Source of the DNA: Tritrichomonas musculus
Taxonomy: Eukaryota; Parabasalia; Tritrichomonadida; Tritrichomonadidae
Assembly (NCBI GenBank): GCA_039105265.1
Contig: JAPFFF010000086.1
Coordinates: 1 to 64,000 of the forward strand
Direction of reading: 5' to 3'
Length of the DNA stretch: 64,000 nt
Shown here: positions 1 through 11,084 of the stretch, one piece after another
Numbering within the stretch: position 1 is the first letter of the stretch
Layout: every line of letters starts with the position of its first letter
The notes under the pieces: model-generated
Seen by the model: the letters and a program-made list of their open reading frames with translations, nothing else
Database searches by the model: none
Told to the model about the DNA's origin: nothing
Translations under genes and position numbers: made by a program

Positions 1-1974
1 ATAAGCTCTTTCTAAGTTTGAATGATAAATGCAAAGAAACAGTCCAACAAACGATTGATGATCCTAAAAATCAATTCAAACTTGGCCAATTCTTAATTGA
101 AGGCCAATATAACTTCCCACGAAATGTTCAACTTGGAATCAAAGAATTGAAAATTTCGTTTGAAAACGGAAATGATGAAGCTTTTCTTTACTATTGTAGC
201 ATGCTAATTAAAGGAAAAATCATTCCAAAGAACCACAAAAAGGTAATAAAAATAATTACAGAAAGATATGATAGTAATGATTCATTATTTCTATTTATTT
301 ATGGCAGTCATTTAAAGCAAGAAAAGAAATATGAAGAATCTTTTCCATGATAAGAATGATTTTGAAAATGCTGAAAAAGCAGGGAATGTTGATACCATTT
401 ATGATTTAGCCAAGATGTTTTACAAAGGAACTGGAACGCCTACTGACAAAGCTAAATCGACTCTTTATTATGAAAGAGCAATTGAAAAAGGAAGCATAAA
501 AGCGATATTTGTACAAATATGGCTCACTTAAAGAAGATTTGAAACTAATCAAGGAAGCTGCTGATAAATGGCACATTAAGGCACTTTATCATTATTCACA
601 AATGCTTAATGAAGATGAAGAATCGGATAAATATTTGAAAGAATCCGCTTATAAAGGGCGCGTTGAATCGATGTACAAATATGGACTCAAATTGTACAGG
701 CGAGAAAAGAATGTAGAAGAAAAAGAAGAATCGATACAATTTCTGAAAAAAGCAAGTGATAAAGGTCAAATTGAATTCATTTACAAATATGGCGAAATTA
801 TTGGAATGGGTGATGGAGTTCCAATTGATAAAGACAAAGCAATTAAGCATTATAAAATGTCAATTGAATTAGATAATTCATTTGCAATGAATGATTATGC
901 AATGATGCTTGCCAAAGGAGATGGAATAACACAAAACAAAGAAGAAGTAATTAAATATTTCAAAAATGCAATTGATAAGAATGATTCTACTGCAATATAT
1001 AATTTAGCATGTCTTTTACAAGATGAAAATATTGAAGAATCAGTTAAATACTTCAAAATGGCAATTGATAAATGGAATGTTAGTGCAATGACAACTTTTG
1101 CTTTCATGTTGAAAAAAGGAGAAGAAATTCCAATCAATATTGAAGAATCTATTCGAATTAACAAAATGGCAATTGATAAAGGCGATGACACAGTAATGTA
1201 TAATTACGCTGTCATGTTGCAAGATGGTGATGAAATTCCACCGAATAAAGAAGAATCTGTTAAATATTATAACATGGCAATTGATAAAGGAAACTTAGAT
1301 GCGATAAATAATTATGCAATGATGCTTGAAAATGGTGATGGAATCCCTCAAAATAAAGAAGAAGCAAGAAAGATTTACCAGATTGGAATAGATCGAGGTG
1401 ATGACGATTCAATGACAAACTGTGCAATGATGTTAGAAAATGAAGGAAATATTGAAGAAGCAATCAAATTATATAAAATGGCAATTGAAAAAGAGAATTC
1501 TACAGCAATGACAAACCATGCAATGATATTGGAGAACGGTGAAGGTGTTCCTGCAAATAAAAAAGAAGCTGCAAAGTACTACAAAATATCTGCTGATAAA
1601 GGTTGCCCAACTGCTATGTTTAACTTGGCAACAATGCTTGAAGAAGGCAAAGGTGTCCCTGTAAATAAAGAAGAAGCAGTCAAGTACTACAAATTGTCTG
1701 CTGTTTGCGGAGATAAAGTGGCAATGTACGCATATGGCTCATTGGTGTTTTTAGTGGTGATGGCGTCCCTGAGAATAAAGAAGAAGGAATCACTTACATA
1801 GAAATGGCAGGTGATTCTGGAAGTGTCCCAGCGATGAGGAAAATAGCAGTGATTCTGGAAAAAGGTGATGGTATTGAAGCCAATATTGAAGAAGCAATGA
1901 AATATTACAAAATGGCTCAAAATTTTAATGATTATGATGAAGAAGAAGAGGAAGAAGAATTTATTGATGAATAG
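1..1974 (+). pseudogene. Sel1-like repeat protein gene, 5' end outside window, three frame shifts
   Basis: Host gene of the Sel1-like (TPR-related) repeat family, whose members act as protein-interaction scaffolds. Roughly ten or more repeats of about 36 residues follow the pattern M-x-N-Y-A-x-M-L-x-x-G-D-G-I-P-x-N-K-E-E-A-x-K-Y-Y-K, clearest between 780 and 1730. The frame is open to the window edge (reading K-L-F-L-S-L before 18), so the true start lies to the left. Coding sense changes frame near 340-350, near 510-530 and near 1738; the last frame runs to a stop at 1972-1974 after an acidic tail rich in Asp and Glu. No signal peptide or membrane segment is visible. Either this is a decaying member of an expanded family or the assembly has single-base indel errors. 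I am confident of the family, less so of whether it is truly inactive. Confidence 0.8.
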
Positions 1975-2054
1975 GTTTTATTAATCATTATCAATATATG
2001 TGGAAACTTCCTATTTTATATTTATATATAAATTATAATGAACTCTAAATTAAT

Positions 2055-2056
<2 letters not shown>

Positions 2057-2091
<35 letters not shown>
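2057..2091. repeat. Poly-T homopolymer tract, 35 nt
   Basis: An uninterrupted run of 35 T, followed by one C and another T run. It lies about 80 bp after the Sel1-like gene. It could be a replication-slippage tract; nothing around it looks like a retrotransposon tail. Confidence 0.9.
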
Positions 2092-2809
2092 CATTTTTTT
2101 CTCACAGATAAACAGATGTCTTCTATGAATAATTCTTAAAATCAAATTTTCATGAATGAAATCAAGTTTTTATTCGGAAAAATCAATCTTGTAAATCCAA
2201 TTCTATATCCAAATATTTACGAAAATATTAATTCGCATTCCAAATATGATACATAATAATTATTCATATCTTGCTGAATGATGCAAAAAATATTCACAGG
2301 ATATTGATTTACAAAAGTTTCCGTAATTTTATTATGTAGAAATCATTTTTTTTTTTATTAATTAAATTACCCTTCGGACGTAATTGGAATTTTATAAAAT
2401 TCAATGAAAAGACGTATTAAAATGTTAAAATTGCCGAAATGAAACGTAATTAAATAATTTATATAGAAATAAAAAAAAGCAAAGAGGTTTAGTATCGAAC
2501 TTAATACTTTAGCCTCAATTTAATTTTGCCTCTAAGCTAGAGCTCTCAAATTTGAAAGGACAAAATATTTATTTTTAAAGATCAATATTTTAATTTTTCA
2601 AAGGCAACTTTTTATTAACTTTTTCTAAAAAAGTCGTATTCTAATTATTTGATAGATCTTCAAATGCAGATTTCAGTCTGACCGATTCTATGAGATTATT
2701 CAAATTAATTGAGATATTTTTTTGAAGTCAATAATTTATATATAACTCATAAAAAAAAACAATATATAAACAATTAAACATTTGAATATAAATAATAACA
2801 TTATTTTAT

Positions 2810-3946
2810 GGGGAACTTTTTTTAGCCCCCAAAAATTGAAAGGAAAAATGGGGGGAAAAATGTAAAAAAGTGTTTTTTATCCCCCACTTTTTTGATAACT
2901 TTTTCAATTGAAAATAATCGTAAATTTAATTTAAAAAAAGAGCAAAAAAAGCATATTAAAATAAAATAAATGCAAAAAAAGGAAGTTATGTGTTAAAAAA
3001 CATATAAAGATAAAAATAAAACGAAAAATTCTAAAAAACATCAATAATTCTTGATGATTACTCTATTAAGATAAACTATTTAATGATAGATAGAATAAAA
3101 AGGGAAAGAATCATTAACTCATACTGGAAATTATATATTATCTCAAAAAAAGCCATAAAGCTGGTGTTTATATTAACATGAATAAATTATTATATTTCAT
3201 ATTCATTATAAAAATATGAAAGTATAATGTCTGGTTTAAGTTTAAGATCATTTTGGGCAAAAAGAAAATGCTGCTGCGTTAAATAATTAAATTAAAATTG
3301 ATACAAAATAAGAATTAGGGTGTTTCTTTTATTACCAAAAATTTTGTGAGAATATATGGTTGTAATATAAACTTTTTGAAAACACTCTGACCATATAAAC
3401 TATCAAAAATATATAAAAAAAATCGTTTAGTAAAAGCAAAATAAAGTCGTTTAGTTTTTTTTAATAAACAACAAAAATAATTAAAAATAGAGAAATTCTT
3501 TGGTGAATAAAATAATAAACGATATTCGAAAATAATTACACATATATAACCAAAAGCGCAAGAAAAATTTTTAGAATATATAATCTTTGATTAAACAAAA
3601 CATTATATATAGAGAAAATATTATAAATAAAACCTTTAAACATTTTATTTCTATCAAATTCAAGAGATAAGATGTCCTTTTTACCTATAAATAGAGATAA
3701 ATAATAATATCCTTTTTTATTTTCAACCAATTCTATTTATTTATTTAGTAATATGCATAAAGGAGCAACAAAGAAAAAATATTTTGGGAAATACTTGCGA
3801 AATGTAAAGTCTATGGGATGAAAAACACTTATGAATAAAAAAAATTGGGGGCTAAAATACAACTTTCATTAAAAAAATAAACTAAAAATCATTTAGCCCC
3901 CAAAAGAAATGTGATATGAAAAATGGGGGCTAGAATGCATTTTCCC
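2810..3946. repeat. Imperfect inverted-repeat structure, possible degenerate DNA element
   Basis: The 9-mer TAGCCCCCA occurs at 2823-2831 and 3894-3902, and its complement TGGGGGCTA at 3846-3854 and 3924-3932. The outer copies sit 12-13 bp inside GGGAA (2810) and TTCCC (ending 3946), so the 1.1-kb segment is bounded by imperfect inverted repeats that stand out in AT-rich DNA. No coding region or clear target duplication is visible. It could be a miniature DNA transposon or old remnant. Confidence 0.35.
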
Positions 3947-4584
3947 TTATTTTATAATATATAATAATAATAAAAAGTACTATTAAAGCAGTATGTGAAA
4001 AATCAAATTTAAATCATTCTGAAAAAATTAATGATAATTAAATAAATTAAATAAATAAATCATTTGATGTTTATTAATAGCAAATCAGCTATTTGTTCAG
4101 TAAAAAATAATGTATTTTTTCAAAATGAAATATTCGTAAATAGAACTCAATTTCAACTCCAAAATTTTAGATTGGAGAAAAAAATAGTATTATATATTAA
4201 CAATCATTTATCAAAAATATTATTTATCAGGTATTTGGCGAGAAAACGAACCTCGACAAAAAAAGTCGAACGATAGATTCAATTCTTTCAAAATTATTTG
4301 AGTAAAAACTCTCGATTTACTCGTTAGACGATTAGAATTTCAAAAAATTATTTTCAAACTAATTATTGAAAATTGAATATCATTGAAAGTATGTATTATT
4401 TATTATGTATATTTCTTGATCAATTATATATATACATTTAATATAAATATTAAAATAAATTATATATATAAAAATAAATAATAAATTAATAAATAAATCT
4501 AATGTAATCCTTTATTATTATATAAAAATACATAAAAATAACATTATAAGGTCAATTTATAACCATATCTCTCTTTTTATATTA

Positions 4585-7500
4585 ATGAAAGGTTTAAATA
4601 TTCCATCACCGAAACCACTTAAACGTTACATAGATTCAGATGATTATTTATTCAAAAATTTAAATAAATACAAAATTCGAGATTCACTTGATGATTTCAA
4701 CCGTCAACGTTTACATGAAAAATTCAACCGTGATTTACATAAAAAAGATTCTTCATTTCTTAATGAATTAATGAAGCATTCCAAAGATATTCGTGAATTT
4801 TGGAGAAGTGATTTAATATATAATTCACCACCAGCTGATGCATTAAATGATGAGGAATTTTTCCCTGAAGAAAAACCAAAAGATATTAATTTACGTAATA
4901 TTAAATCATTTAAAGAATGGCAAAAATTAGATGATGAACAAAAAACATTAGTGGATGATATGATGAAATCATTATATAAAACACCTACTAATTGGGAAAT
5001 TAATTTTGAACTTTTAAACAATAAAGGCAAAAAATTAATGTTTCCACTACTTAAAAATTTCTTTCAGGAATACATAGACCCATTACCAATGGATAAATAC
5101 AAAATAGAATTTAAAGTTAAAGGTCAATGGCATTCTAAACCATTAACACCTGAAGTTTATAATAAATTAATGGAAAATTTCACTGAAGAACATTTTATAT
5201 TCGACCTTGACGAAATACCGGCAGAATTTACGGGATTCAATAGTGAAGATAATGCAGATTTACCTGATTGGTCATTATTTTCATCATTAAGATTTTCAAA
5301 ATATTTACATAAAGATAGGGTCCGTAAAGACGTCGGTGGTTCATTCTTTAACTATATAGCTAATGATAAAGTACCTAAAAAAGTTATTGAGTATTTAAAA
5401 CGTCTTCAAATATTTGATTCATTAGTGGATGAAAAAGTAACTGTTCTTGAAGAAGCAAAAGAATTCACTCGGAGTTATTATGATAATTTAACTGGTGATT
5501 TAGAATATGAAACCATTGAGATTCCAGCAAAAAATACAAAATCAACTAAACAACGTGAAGAATTGGATGATTGCTGCTTCGTTTATGCTCTCAAACAAAC
5601 TGGCTTTTATTCAGATGATATTTTAAATCAAATACGATTAAGAATTAATAATAGGTATTTATCCCAAGGTTCAATTGAAAAAATATGTCAAGAGTTTAAG
5701 ATTCACATTAAGTTATCATACATTGATGACCGCAGCGATAGAAAAAATAAAAAGACAACGGTTCAACAATGCAAAAACAAAGTCCGTAAGTCATATTTGG
5801 GAGTCAAAGATGCTGAACCTCAACGAACCCATACATTTAACGTTTATGAAGACCATTATTTCATAGAAGAGAAAACACCATTTAGTACTTATTATATTAA
5901 ACATTTAATTGAATGTACCGAGGATAAATTCGATAAAGAATATAATAGTGACCTTTGGAGGAAAACCAGATATTATATTTCATCCTCAAATTTAGTCCGT
6001 GAATTAATGAAGCAAGGATATTTTAATCCAATCACTTATGGACAATATCGAATATTAAAAACTGTTTTCTATCATGAGTTTGATAAAGATTTAACAAATA
6101 TTAATTTAGAATATGACCCAGAATATTGCACAAAATTAATAGCTCCAAAAATTGTTAAAGAAAGCGAAAACAAAACAGACCCTACTTATTGGTATGCTGA
6201 CTTTGAAGCTGACGCTTCAGGTAATATTCATAAACCATTTATGTGTGTTCTTCAATCACAAAATGGAAAAATTAATGAATGCTTTAAAGGTGAAACATGT
6301 AATAAACAATTTCTTGATTTCTTACCTGATCATGCAGTTGTTTATTTCCACAATTTAGCATATGATTTTAGGATGTTTTCGTCTTTAGTTAATATCAAAA
6401 ATACTATAATTAAAGGAACAAAATTAATGAAAGCAAATGTTGAATATAACGATAAAAAGATTTTATTTAAAGATTTATTGCCAATGTTGAATTGTAAACT
6501 TTCACAATTACCTTCTATGTTTAATTTGGGCATTAATGTTCAAAAAGAAATTTTCCCATACAAATATTACACACTTGAAAGATTAAATACCAACAAAGGA
6601 GTAATTAATGATGCAGGCTTAAATGAAGATCAAAAATGGACAACAGATGATTATGAATTATTTAAATCAAACATTGATAAAATACCTAAATGTAGAATTG
6701 ATGAAAACCATTTCGACATGTGGTCATATGCAGAATTTTATTGTAAACAAGATGTAAACATCCTTAGACTTGGATTTAATGAATTCAGAAATGGATTTAT
6801 TAAAGATTTCAGTATTGACCCATTTAATTTCATTTCCATTTCTTCACTCGCTAATGAAGTATTTAATCAACGTGTTTATTATCCTAATGGTAACCTTTAT
6901 AAATTAGGTGGTCATGTTCGTAAGTTTTGCTCAAAAGCTGTTTATGGAGGACGTTGCATGACTGCATACAATAAAAAATGGCATATATTAAAGCTACTTT
7001 GTGATTTCGACGCTGTTTCATTATATGCTTCAGCAATGGCACGTTTATATACCGTTGAAGGTAGACCTGAAGTTATCAAACCTGAACAATTAAACCTTGA
7101 ATTCCTTTCAAAACAAGGTGCTTACATTGTTGAAATCAAAATTACTAAAGTTAATAAACATTATCCTTTCCCACTCTTTGTTCGTAAAGTAAACGGATTA
7201 AATCTTAATGACGATAACTTAAAAGAAGGTGAAACATTAAATATAATTGTCGATAATATATCATTAGAAGACCTAATCGAATTTCAAAAAATAGAGTTTG
7301 AATTTATCCGCGGTTATTATTGGGCAGGCAAACGTGATTATACAATCCAAAAAGAAATTAAGAAAATATTTAATAAAAGACTTGAATATAAGAAGCAACA
7401 TAACCCATTACAACAATTATATAAATTAATTATGAATTCATGCTATGGTAAAACTATTGAGAAACCAGTTGATAAAGATATTAAATACATGAATGATGAC

Positions 7501-8184
7501 GATTTTGAGAAATATTGGATCAAAAACTATAATAAAATTATTGAGGACACATTAATTGAGAGTAGAAAGACACTATTACACGATGTAAAAGTTATTAAAC
7601 AAATTGAAAATCATTTTAACTTTTCACTTCTTGGTATTCAAGTTCTTTCTATGTCAAAACGAATTATGAATGAAGTAATGTGTTTAGCTTATGATTTAGG
7701 ATGCCACATTTATTACCAAGACACTGATTCAATGCACATTGAAGTTGATGATTTACCACGACTTGTTAATGGTTTTAAAGAAAAATATTATCGTGAATTA
7801 ATCGGAACTAATTTAGGACAATTTCACAGTGACTTTCCAACTATTAACGGTCATGATGAAATGCCAAAATCTATTGAGTCATATTTTCTAATGAAGAAAA
7901 TGTATATAGATAAATTACAAGATTCAACGGGAGAAATTGATTATATGATTAGAGGTAAAGGTTTAACACAAAACTCAATTAAATACGCCTACAAAGAATT
8001 TGGTAATGATCCCATGAAATTATATGAATCCTTATTTAATGGAAACACACAAACGTTTGATTTAACGAAAGGTCAACCATGCTTTTCAATGAATAAAAAC
8101 ATGACAGTATCAACTTTAAAGAAATTTGAACGTAAAATTAAAACAACTTATGAAGAAGGAAACATTGAAAATTATTTTAAATAG
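4585..8184 (+). CDS. polB: Protein-primed type B DNA polymerase of element A
   Basis: Replicates the element DNA, probably with a protein primer as known for Polinton PolB. The reading frame is 1199 aa from an ATG and looks whole. The 3'-5' exonuclease signatures are ADFEAD (about residue 536), YFHNLAYD (587) and YCKQDV (718). Polymerase motifs are DFDAVSLYASAM (809), LIMNSCYGKT (949) and QDTDSMHI (1045). Before the exonuclease, DDCCFVYAL (about 328) and EDHYFIEE (about 422) resemble the D-x-x-C and H-Y signatures of OTU cysteine proteases; this is my inference. The first 320 residues are charged and not recognised. The gene converges on the minus-strand integrase, with the stop codons about 8 bp or less apart. 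Confidence 0.93.
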   Translation: MKGLNIPSPKPLKRYIDSDDYLFKNLNKYKIRDSLDDFNRQRLHEKFNRDLHKKDSSFLNELMKHSKDIREFWRSDLIYNSPPADALNDEEFFPEEKPKDINLRNIKSFKEWQKLDDEQKTLVDDMMKSLYKTPTNWEINFELLNNKGKKLMFPLLKNFFQEYIDPLPMDKYKIEFKVKGQWHSKPLTPEVYNKLMENFTEEHFIFDLDEIPAEFTGFNSEDNADLPDWSLFSSLRFSKYLHKDRVRKDVGGSFFNYIANDKVPKKVIEYLKRLQIFDSLVDEKVTVLEEAKEFTRSYYDNLTGDLEYETIEIPAKNTKSTKQREELDDCCFVYALKQTGFYSDDILNQIRLRINNRYLSQGSIEKICQEFKIHIKLSYIDDRSDRKNKKTTVQQCKNKVRKSYLGVKDAEPQRTHTFNVYEDHYFIEEKTPFSTYYIKHLIECTEDKFDKEYNSDLWRKTRYYISSSNLVRELMKQGYFNPITYGQYRILKTVFYHEFDKDLTNINLEYDPEYCTKLIAPKIVKESENKTDPTYWYADFEADASGNIHKPFMCVLQSQNGKINECFKGETCNKQFLDFLPDHAVVYFHNLAYDFRMFSSLVNIKNTIIKGTKLMKANVEYNDKKILFKDLLPMLNCKLSQLPSMFNLGINVQKEIFPYKYYTLERLNTNKGVINDAGLNEDQKWTTDDYELFKSNIDKIPKCRIDENHFDMWSYAEFYCKQDVNILRLGFNEFRNGFIKDFSIDPFNFISISSLANEVFNQRVYYPNGNLYKLGGHVRKFCSKAVYGGRCMTAYNKKWHILKLLCDFDAVSLYASAMARLYTVEGRPEVIKPEQLNLEFLSKQGAYIVEIKITKVNKHYPFPLFVRKVNGLNLNDDNLKEGETLNIIVDNISLEDLIEFQKIEFEFIRGYYWAGKRDYTIQKEIKKIFNKRLEYKKQHNPLQQLYKLIMNSCYGKTIEKPVDKDIKYMNDDDFEKYWIKNYNKIIEDTLIESRKTLLHDVKVIKQIENHFNFSLLGIQVLSMSKRIMNEVMCLAYDLGCHIYYQDTDSMHIEVDDLPRLVNGFKEKYYRELIGTNLGQFHSDFPTINGHDEMPKSIESYFLMKKMYIDKLQDSTGEIDYMIRGKGLTQNSIKYAYKEFGNDPMKLYESLFNGNTQTFDLTKGQPCFSMNKNMTVSTLKKFERKIKTTYEEGNIENYFK

Positions 8185-9819
8185 GATCTAATAAATATCT
8201 TGGTAATAATTGAGTGTTAGGTTCACCATTAACTATTGATACACCATTAAGTTTTCCTTCAACTTCATATAATCCATTCTTTTTACCAATAACTTTAAAC
8301 TCTCCTGGTCTTATTACCGACCTTCTTTTCATTTTGTTATCAGTCATATTATAAACTTTAACATTTACGTCATCATTAATATTAAATTCAACGTTATTTT
8401 TAATTTCCCAGTTAGCTTGTAATATCCTCTTCACAATATAGTTTTCAAGTTCTGGATCATCATTTACCATTTTTGGTGTTACACTAAAACCTGCCCATTT
8501 ACTCAATCCTCTATGTGGAGTGTTATTGTATTGATTTACGATTTCATCCATTACTTCAGGAGTTATTACGCCAATATTCATATTATACTCCATATCTCTA
8601 ATTGTTCTAATTACTCTATCAACAATTCCTAAACTTGAATGTAAAGGGTCGGTTTTCTTTGCTTTCTTCTGTTCATATTTCATAAAATCAGGATAAGCGC
8701 CTTTAGGTTGTCTTTCAACAGGTGAAAAGCTTATATTATGAGTTTCATAAAACATTTTTGACTTATCAGATTTAAATGCACCTTCACCATCACCGATTAA
8801 ATGTTCCACCTTCATTCCTTTATCAATTAATTTTTGTAATGCTCGTAAATACGACATTGTCGCTTTTAATTCATCTTTACTAAATTCTGTTTTTGAAAGC
8901 ATCACATTTAAAATTTGTGCATATAAATATTTAGTGTTCACATTAATTGCAATTAAAATTTTAACGGTTGTTTTTTCTTAATATATATTTCCATTAAATC
9001 AATCATCCATGTGTTTCTTTCTGCAACTCTGTGTAATTGAAAACGTTTAATATTTTCTTTTAACGGAAATGATGAAGTAATTTTTCCTTTTTCTTCTTTC
9101 AGTTCTGGATTAAGTAATTTTAAAGCTTTAATTTTATCTTTACCTTTAAATCCAAATAATCCCGTTAATTCTATATTTGGTATTTCTATCGTTGCCCCTG
9201 GTTGTTGAAAATATTTATCCTGATATTCTTTATACCATGATTCTAAAGATTTTTTACCTCTCTTCTTCCATCCTGACGTTACATTTACGAAATCCTCAAA
9301 TGTTAAAAGTTCATTATCTCCATTATGTAAAATTACGTATTCATCCAATCTTTCCTTAAAAGATTTCTCCTTAGGTTTTTCTTTCTCTGGGTGTGCTTCA
9401 TACCATGCTTTCTTATATTCTTCATATATTTTCCGTTTGTCTTCTTCGAGTAATGGTCGAAATGATACTAAATTATATGCCGCACTTTCACTAGTTTTAT
9501 TTTGGTTTTTATATACTTTACTCATTAAATCCCCTCTTGCTATTCTCACTGCTTCTTCATAATCTGCCATTCGTTCACGTTCCATTTCTACTTCACGTCT
9601 ACGTTCTTCATCCTTTACTATATCACGAATGGTTAAGTAATGAATTATATAGAAATTGTTTATATGTTGAGCTGGAATTTTCACTTTCAAATATTTTTCA
9701 CAATAATGATTTATATAATATTTCACTTGTTCCTCAAATCTATTCGGTTCATACTTTTCTATCTTACTTGTCACATATGAAATTATTCCATCTGTGTTAT
9801 TAAATAATGTTTCAGTCAT
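8177..9819 (-). pseudogene. rve-type integrase of element A, broken
   Basis: DDE integrase of the retrovirus-like rve fold used by Polintons for insertion. Seen are a first-Asp context IDLM, a second-Asp context IGDGEG, the stretch IVDRVIRTIRDM and the typical QYNNTPHRGL motif, followed by a basic C-terminal region. The N-terminal third is charged and helical. The coding sequence looks broken in about one place. It lies between polB, which it meets tail to tail, and a short divergent gene at 9925. Family assignment is firm; activity is unlikely. Confidence 0.8.
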
Positions 9820-9924
9820 GATTTAAAATAAATTAAATTAAAGATATTTGATGATTTCATGAATGCCAAAATAATAATTTAGTTTATTTTTCATAAATTA
9901 AATTTTTTATCACATAATAAAAAT

Positions 9925-10155
9925 ATGTCTCAAACCTTACCACCCCTTAAACAACGTCATGAACGTAAAACATTCGCTACTCCAACGTTGAAACTCATAA
10001 ATTCACGTCTTCAATATTATAGAAAAGTATTAACTCAACCTGAACCAACAACGGAGAAAGGAAAACTTAGTCGTCGAAGAATTCAAAATAAATATGATCA
10101 ATGCATGAAAGTAAGACAATTATTAAATAGAGCCGTTAAGAACCTTTATCTTTAA
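9925..10155 (+). CDS. Small basic protein of element A, function unknown
   Basis: 76-aa basic protein from an ATG preceded by an AT-rich stretch. It is rich in Arg, Lys and Gln, with predicted helices, and has no cysteines or membrane segment. It overlaps the end of the convergent protein-VI-like gene by about 20 bp, a compact arrangement typical of these elements. Element C has a similarly placed basic 84-aa gene (59147-59401), but I cannot see convincing sequence similarity. Not recognised; it could bind nucleic acid. Confidence 0.55.
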   Translation: MSQTLPPLKQRHERKTFATPTLKLINSRLQYYRKVLTQPEPTTEKGKLSRRRIQNKYDQCMKVRQLLNRAVKNLYL

Positions 10156-10363
10156 CATAGAACCCATCACTACCGAAATATTCAATTGCTGGATTATTTG
10201 AATTATCAAATTTAGGTAATATTTTTGCAACATTACCAACAACAGGTAACTTTTCCATTATTGATTTTGTTTTATTCCATCCAAATTTGAAGCCATCAGC
10301 AAAATCTTTAGCTGCTTCTTTAACTTTACCCGCTAACTTTTTAAACCAACTACCAAAAGCCAT
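10136..10363 (-). CDS. Small amphipathic protein, candidate protein-VI-like minor capsid protein (element A)
   Basis: 75 aa beginning MAFGSWFKKLAGKVKEAA. It has an amphipathic Lys/Ala helix followed by a Gly/Pro/Val stretch (KLPVVGNVAKILPKF). This resembles the membrane-lytic minor capsid proteins (adenovirus pVI type) known from Polinton and adenovirus relatives. Element C has a longer counterpart (59910-60161) with the same helix then IPGVGPVV pattern. The name rests on composition and context, not on a specific motif. Confidence 0.5.
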   Translation of the reverse strand: MAFGSWFKKLAGKVKEAAKDFADGFKFGWNKTKSIMEKLPVVGNVAKILPKFDNSNNPAIEYFGSDGFYVKDKGS

Positions 10364-10442
10364 GAGCGAAGTTCTCGAATTGAAAATTCTTTTTAATATT
10401 AAATTAAAAATTTTGATTTAATATTTTTATTTAAAACTAAAT

Positions 10443-11084
10443 ATGACATTAAGACAAGCAAGAATTTTAAGTAGTGAAACCGATAATACTATTAAGCAAG
10501 AACAAAACACAAATGTTAACATTAACATTAAACCATCAACTAAACCACGACATCAAACCGTTCCGTTATATCCAAATGTTCCACCATTAAATCCAAACGT
10601 AAATTTTACTCAAGCGAACCAACCTGCGGATATTCCACCGGTTGGTCAAACTTTATATATTCCGACGACGGAGGATTTGAACTATCAATCTCAACCTCCA
10701 ACAAACAGCAATTTCCCATTAACTCGAGACAGAGGTATTGCAGATTTAGGAAATGAAATTGAGGATTTAGAAAAGAAAAACCAATTTCTACAAATGTTAG
10801 TTGAAATGTATGAATCAAACCCGTTAAAAATAAATGCTTACGTTGTTTGTGAAAGTAAGTTATTAATGAATATGATAAAGTTATTAACTGATTGTGAGAA
10901 AGTTGATTTAGTACTTAATGAAGATATTGGATGTTCTGGATGTACCGCAAAATCAAACAAAATCATTTATGTTTCAAAAATATTGGTTACTAAAGATGGT
11001 AAAACTAGTGAGTTAAAATATGATTACAACAACATTTACAGTGAATTTGTTAAATATGGAATTAGTTTGAAAATGGTATGCTAA
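10443..11084 (+). CDS. Conserved element protein with C-x-x-C core, function unknown (element A)
   Basis: 213 aa beginning MTLRQARILSSETD. The N-terminal half is Pro/Asn-rich and probably disordered. The C-terminal half (about 115-213) is a compact domain containing NEDIGCSGCTAKSNKI and a closing SLKMVC. The same domain occurs at 62204-62824 (NEDSGCTGCVSNSKYMKI) in element C, with the same N-terminus (KARILSSE), and at 30804-31328 in element B. It is therefore a conserved accessory or structural gene of these Polintons. It lies between the protein-VI-like gene and the fibre-like gene, which suggests a role in the particle (inference). Confidence 0.75.
   Translation: MTLRQARILSSETDNTIKQEQNTNVNINIKPSTKPRHQTVPLYPNVPPLNPNVNFTQANQPADIPPVGQTLYIPTTEDLNYQSQPPTNSNFPLTRDRGIADLGNEIEDLEKKNQFLQMLVEMYESNPLKINAYVVCESKLLMNMIKLLTDCEKVDLVLNEDIGCSGCTAKSNKIIYVSKILVTKDGKTSELKYDYNNIYSEFVKYGISLKMVC

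Larger units (their letters stand above)
1975..4584. other. AT-rich stretch without genes between host gene and element A
   Basis: About 2.6 kb of very AT-rich sequence. Open frames at 3536-3730 (minus) and 4064-4276 (plus) have low-complexity composition and no recognisable motif, so I regard them as chance. It holds a poly-T tract and an inverted-repeat structure, listed separately. The left end of element A must lie somewhere here, because its polymerase starts at 4585, but its right terminus is not in the window, so no terminal repeat can be matched. Confidence 0.6.

Noticed and set aside
3536-3730. 64-codon minus-strand open frame in the AT-rich region
   Set aside because: Low complexity and no homologous pattern; chance in AT-rich DNA.
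4064-4276. 70-codon open frame before polB of element A
   Set aside because: Composition follows the AT-rich background, there is no motif or plausible leader, and other frames here are similarly open.
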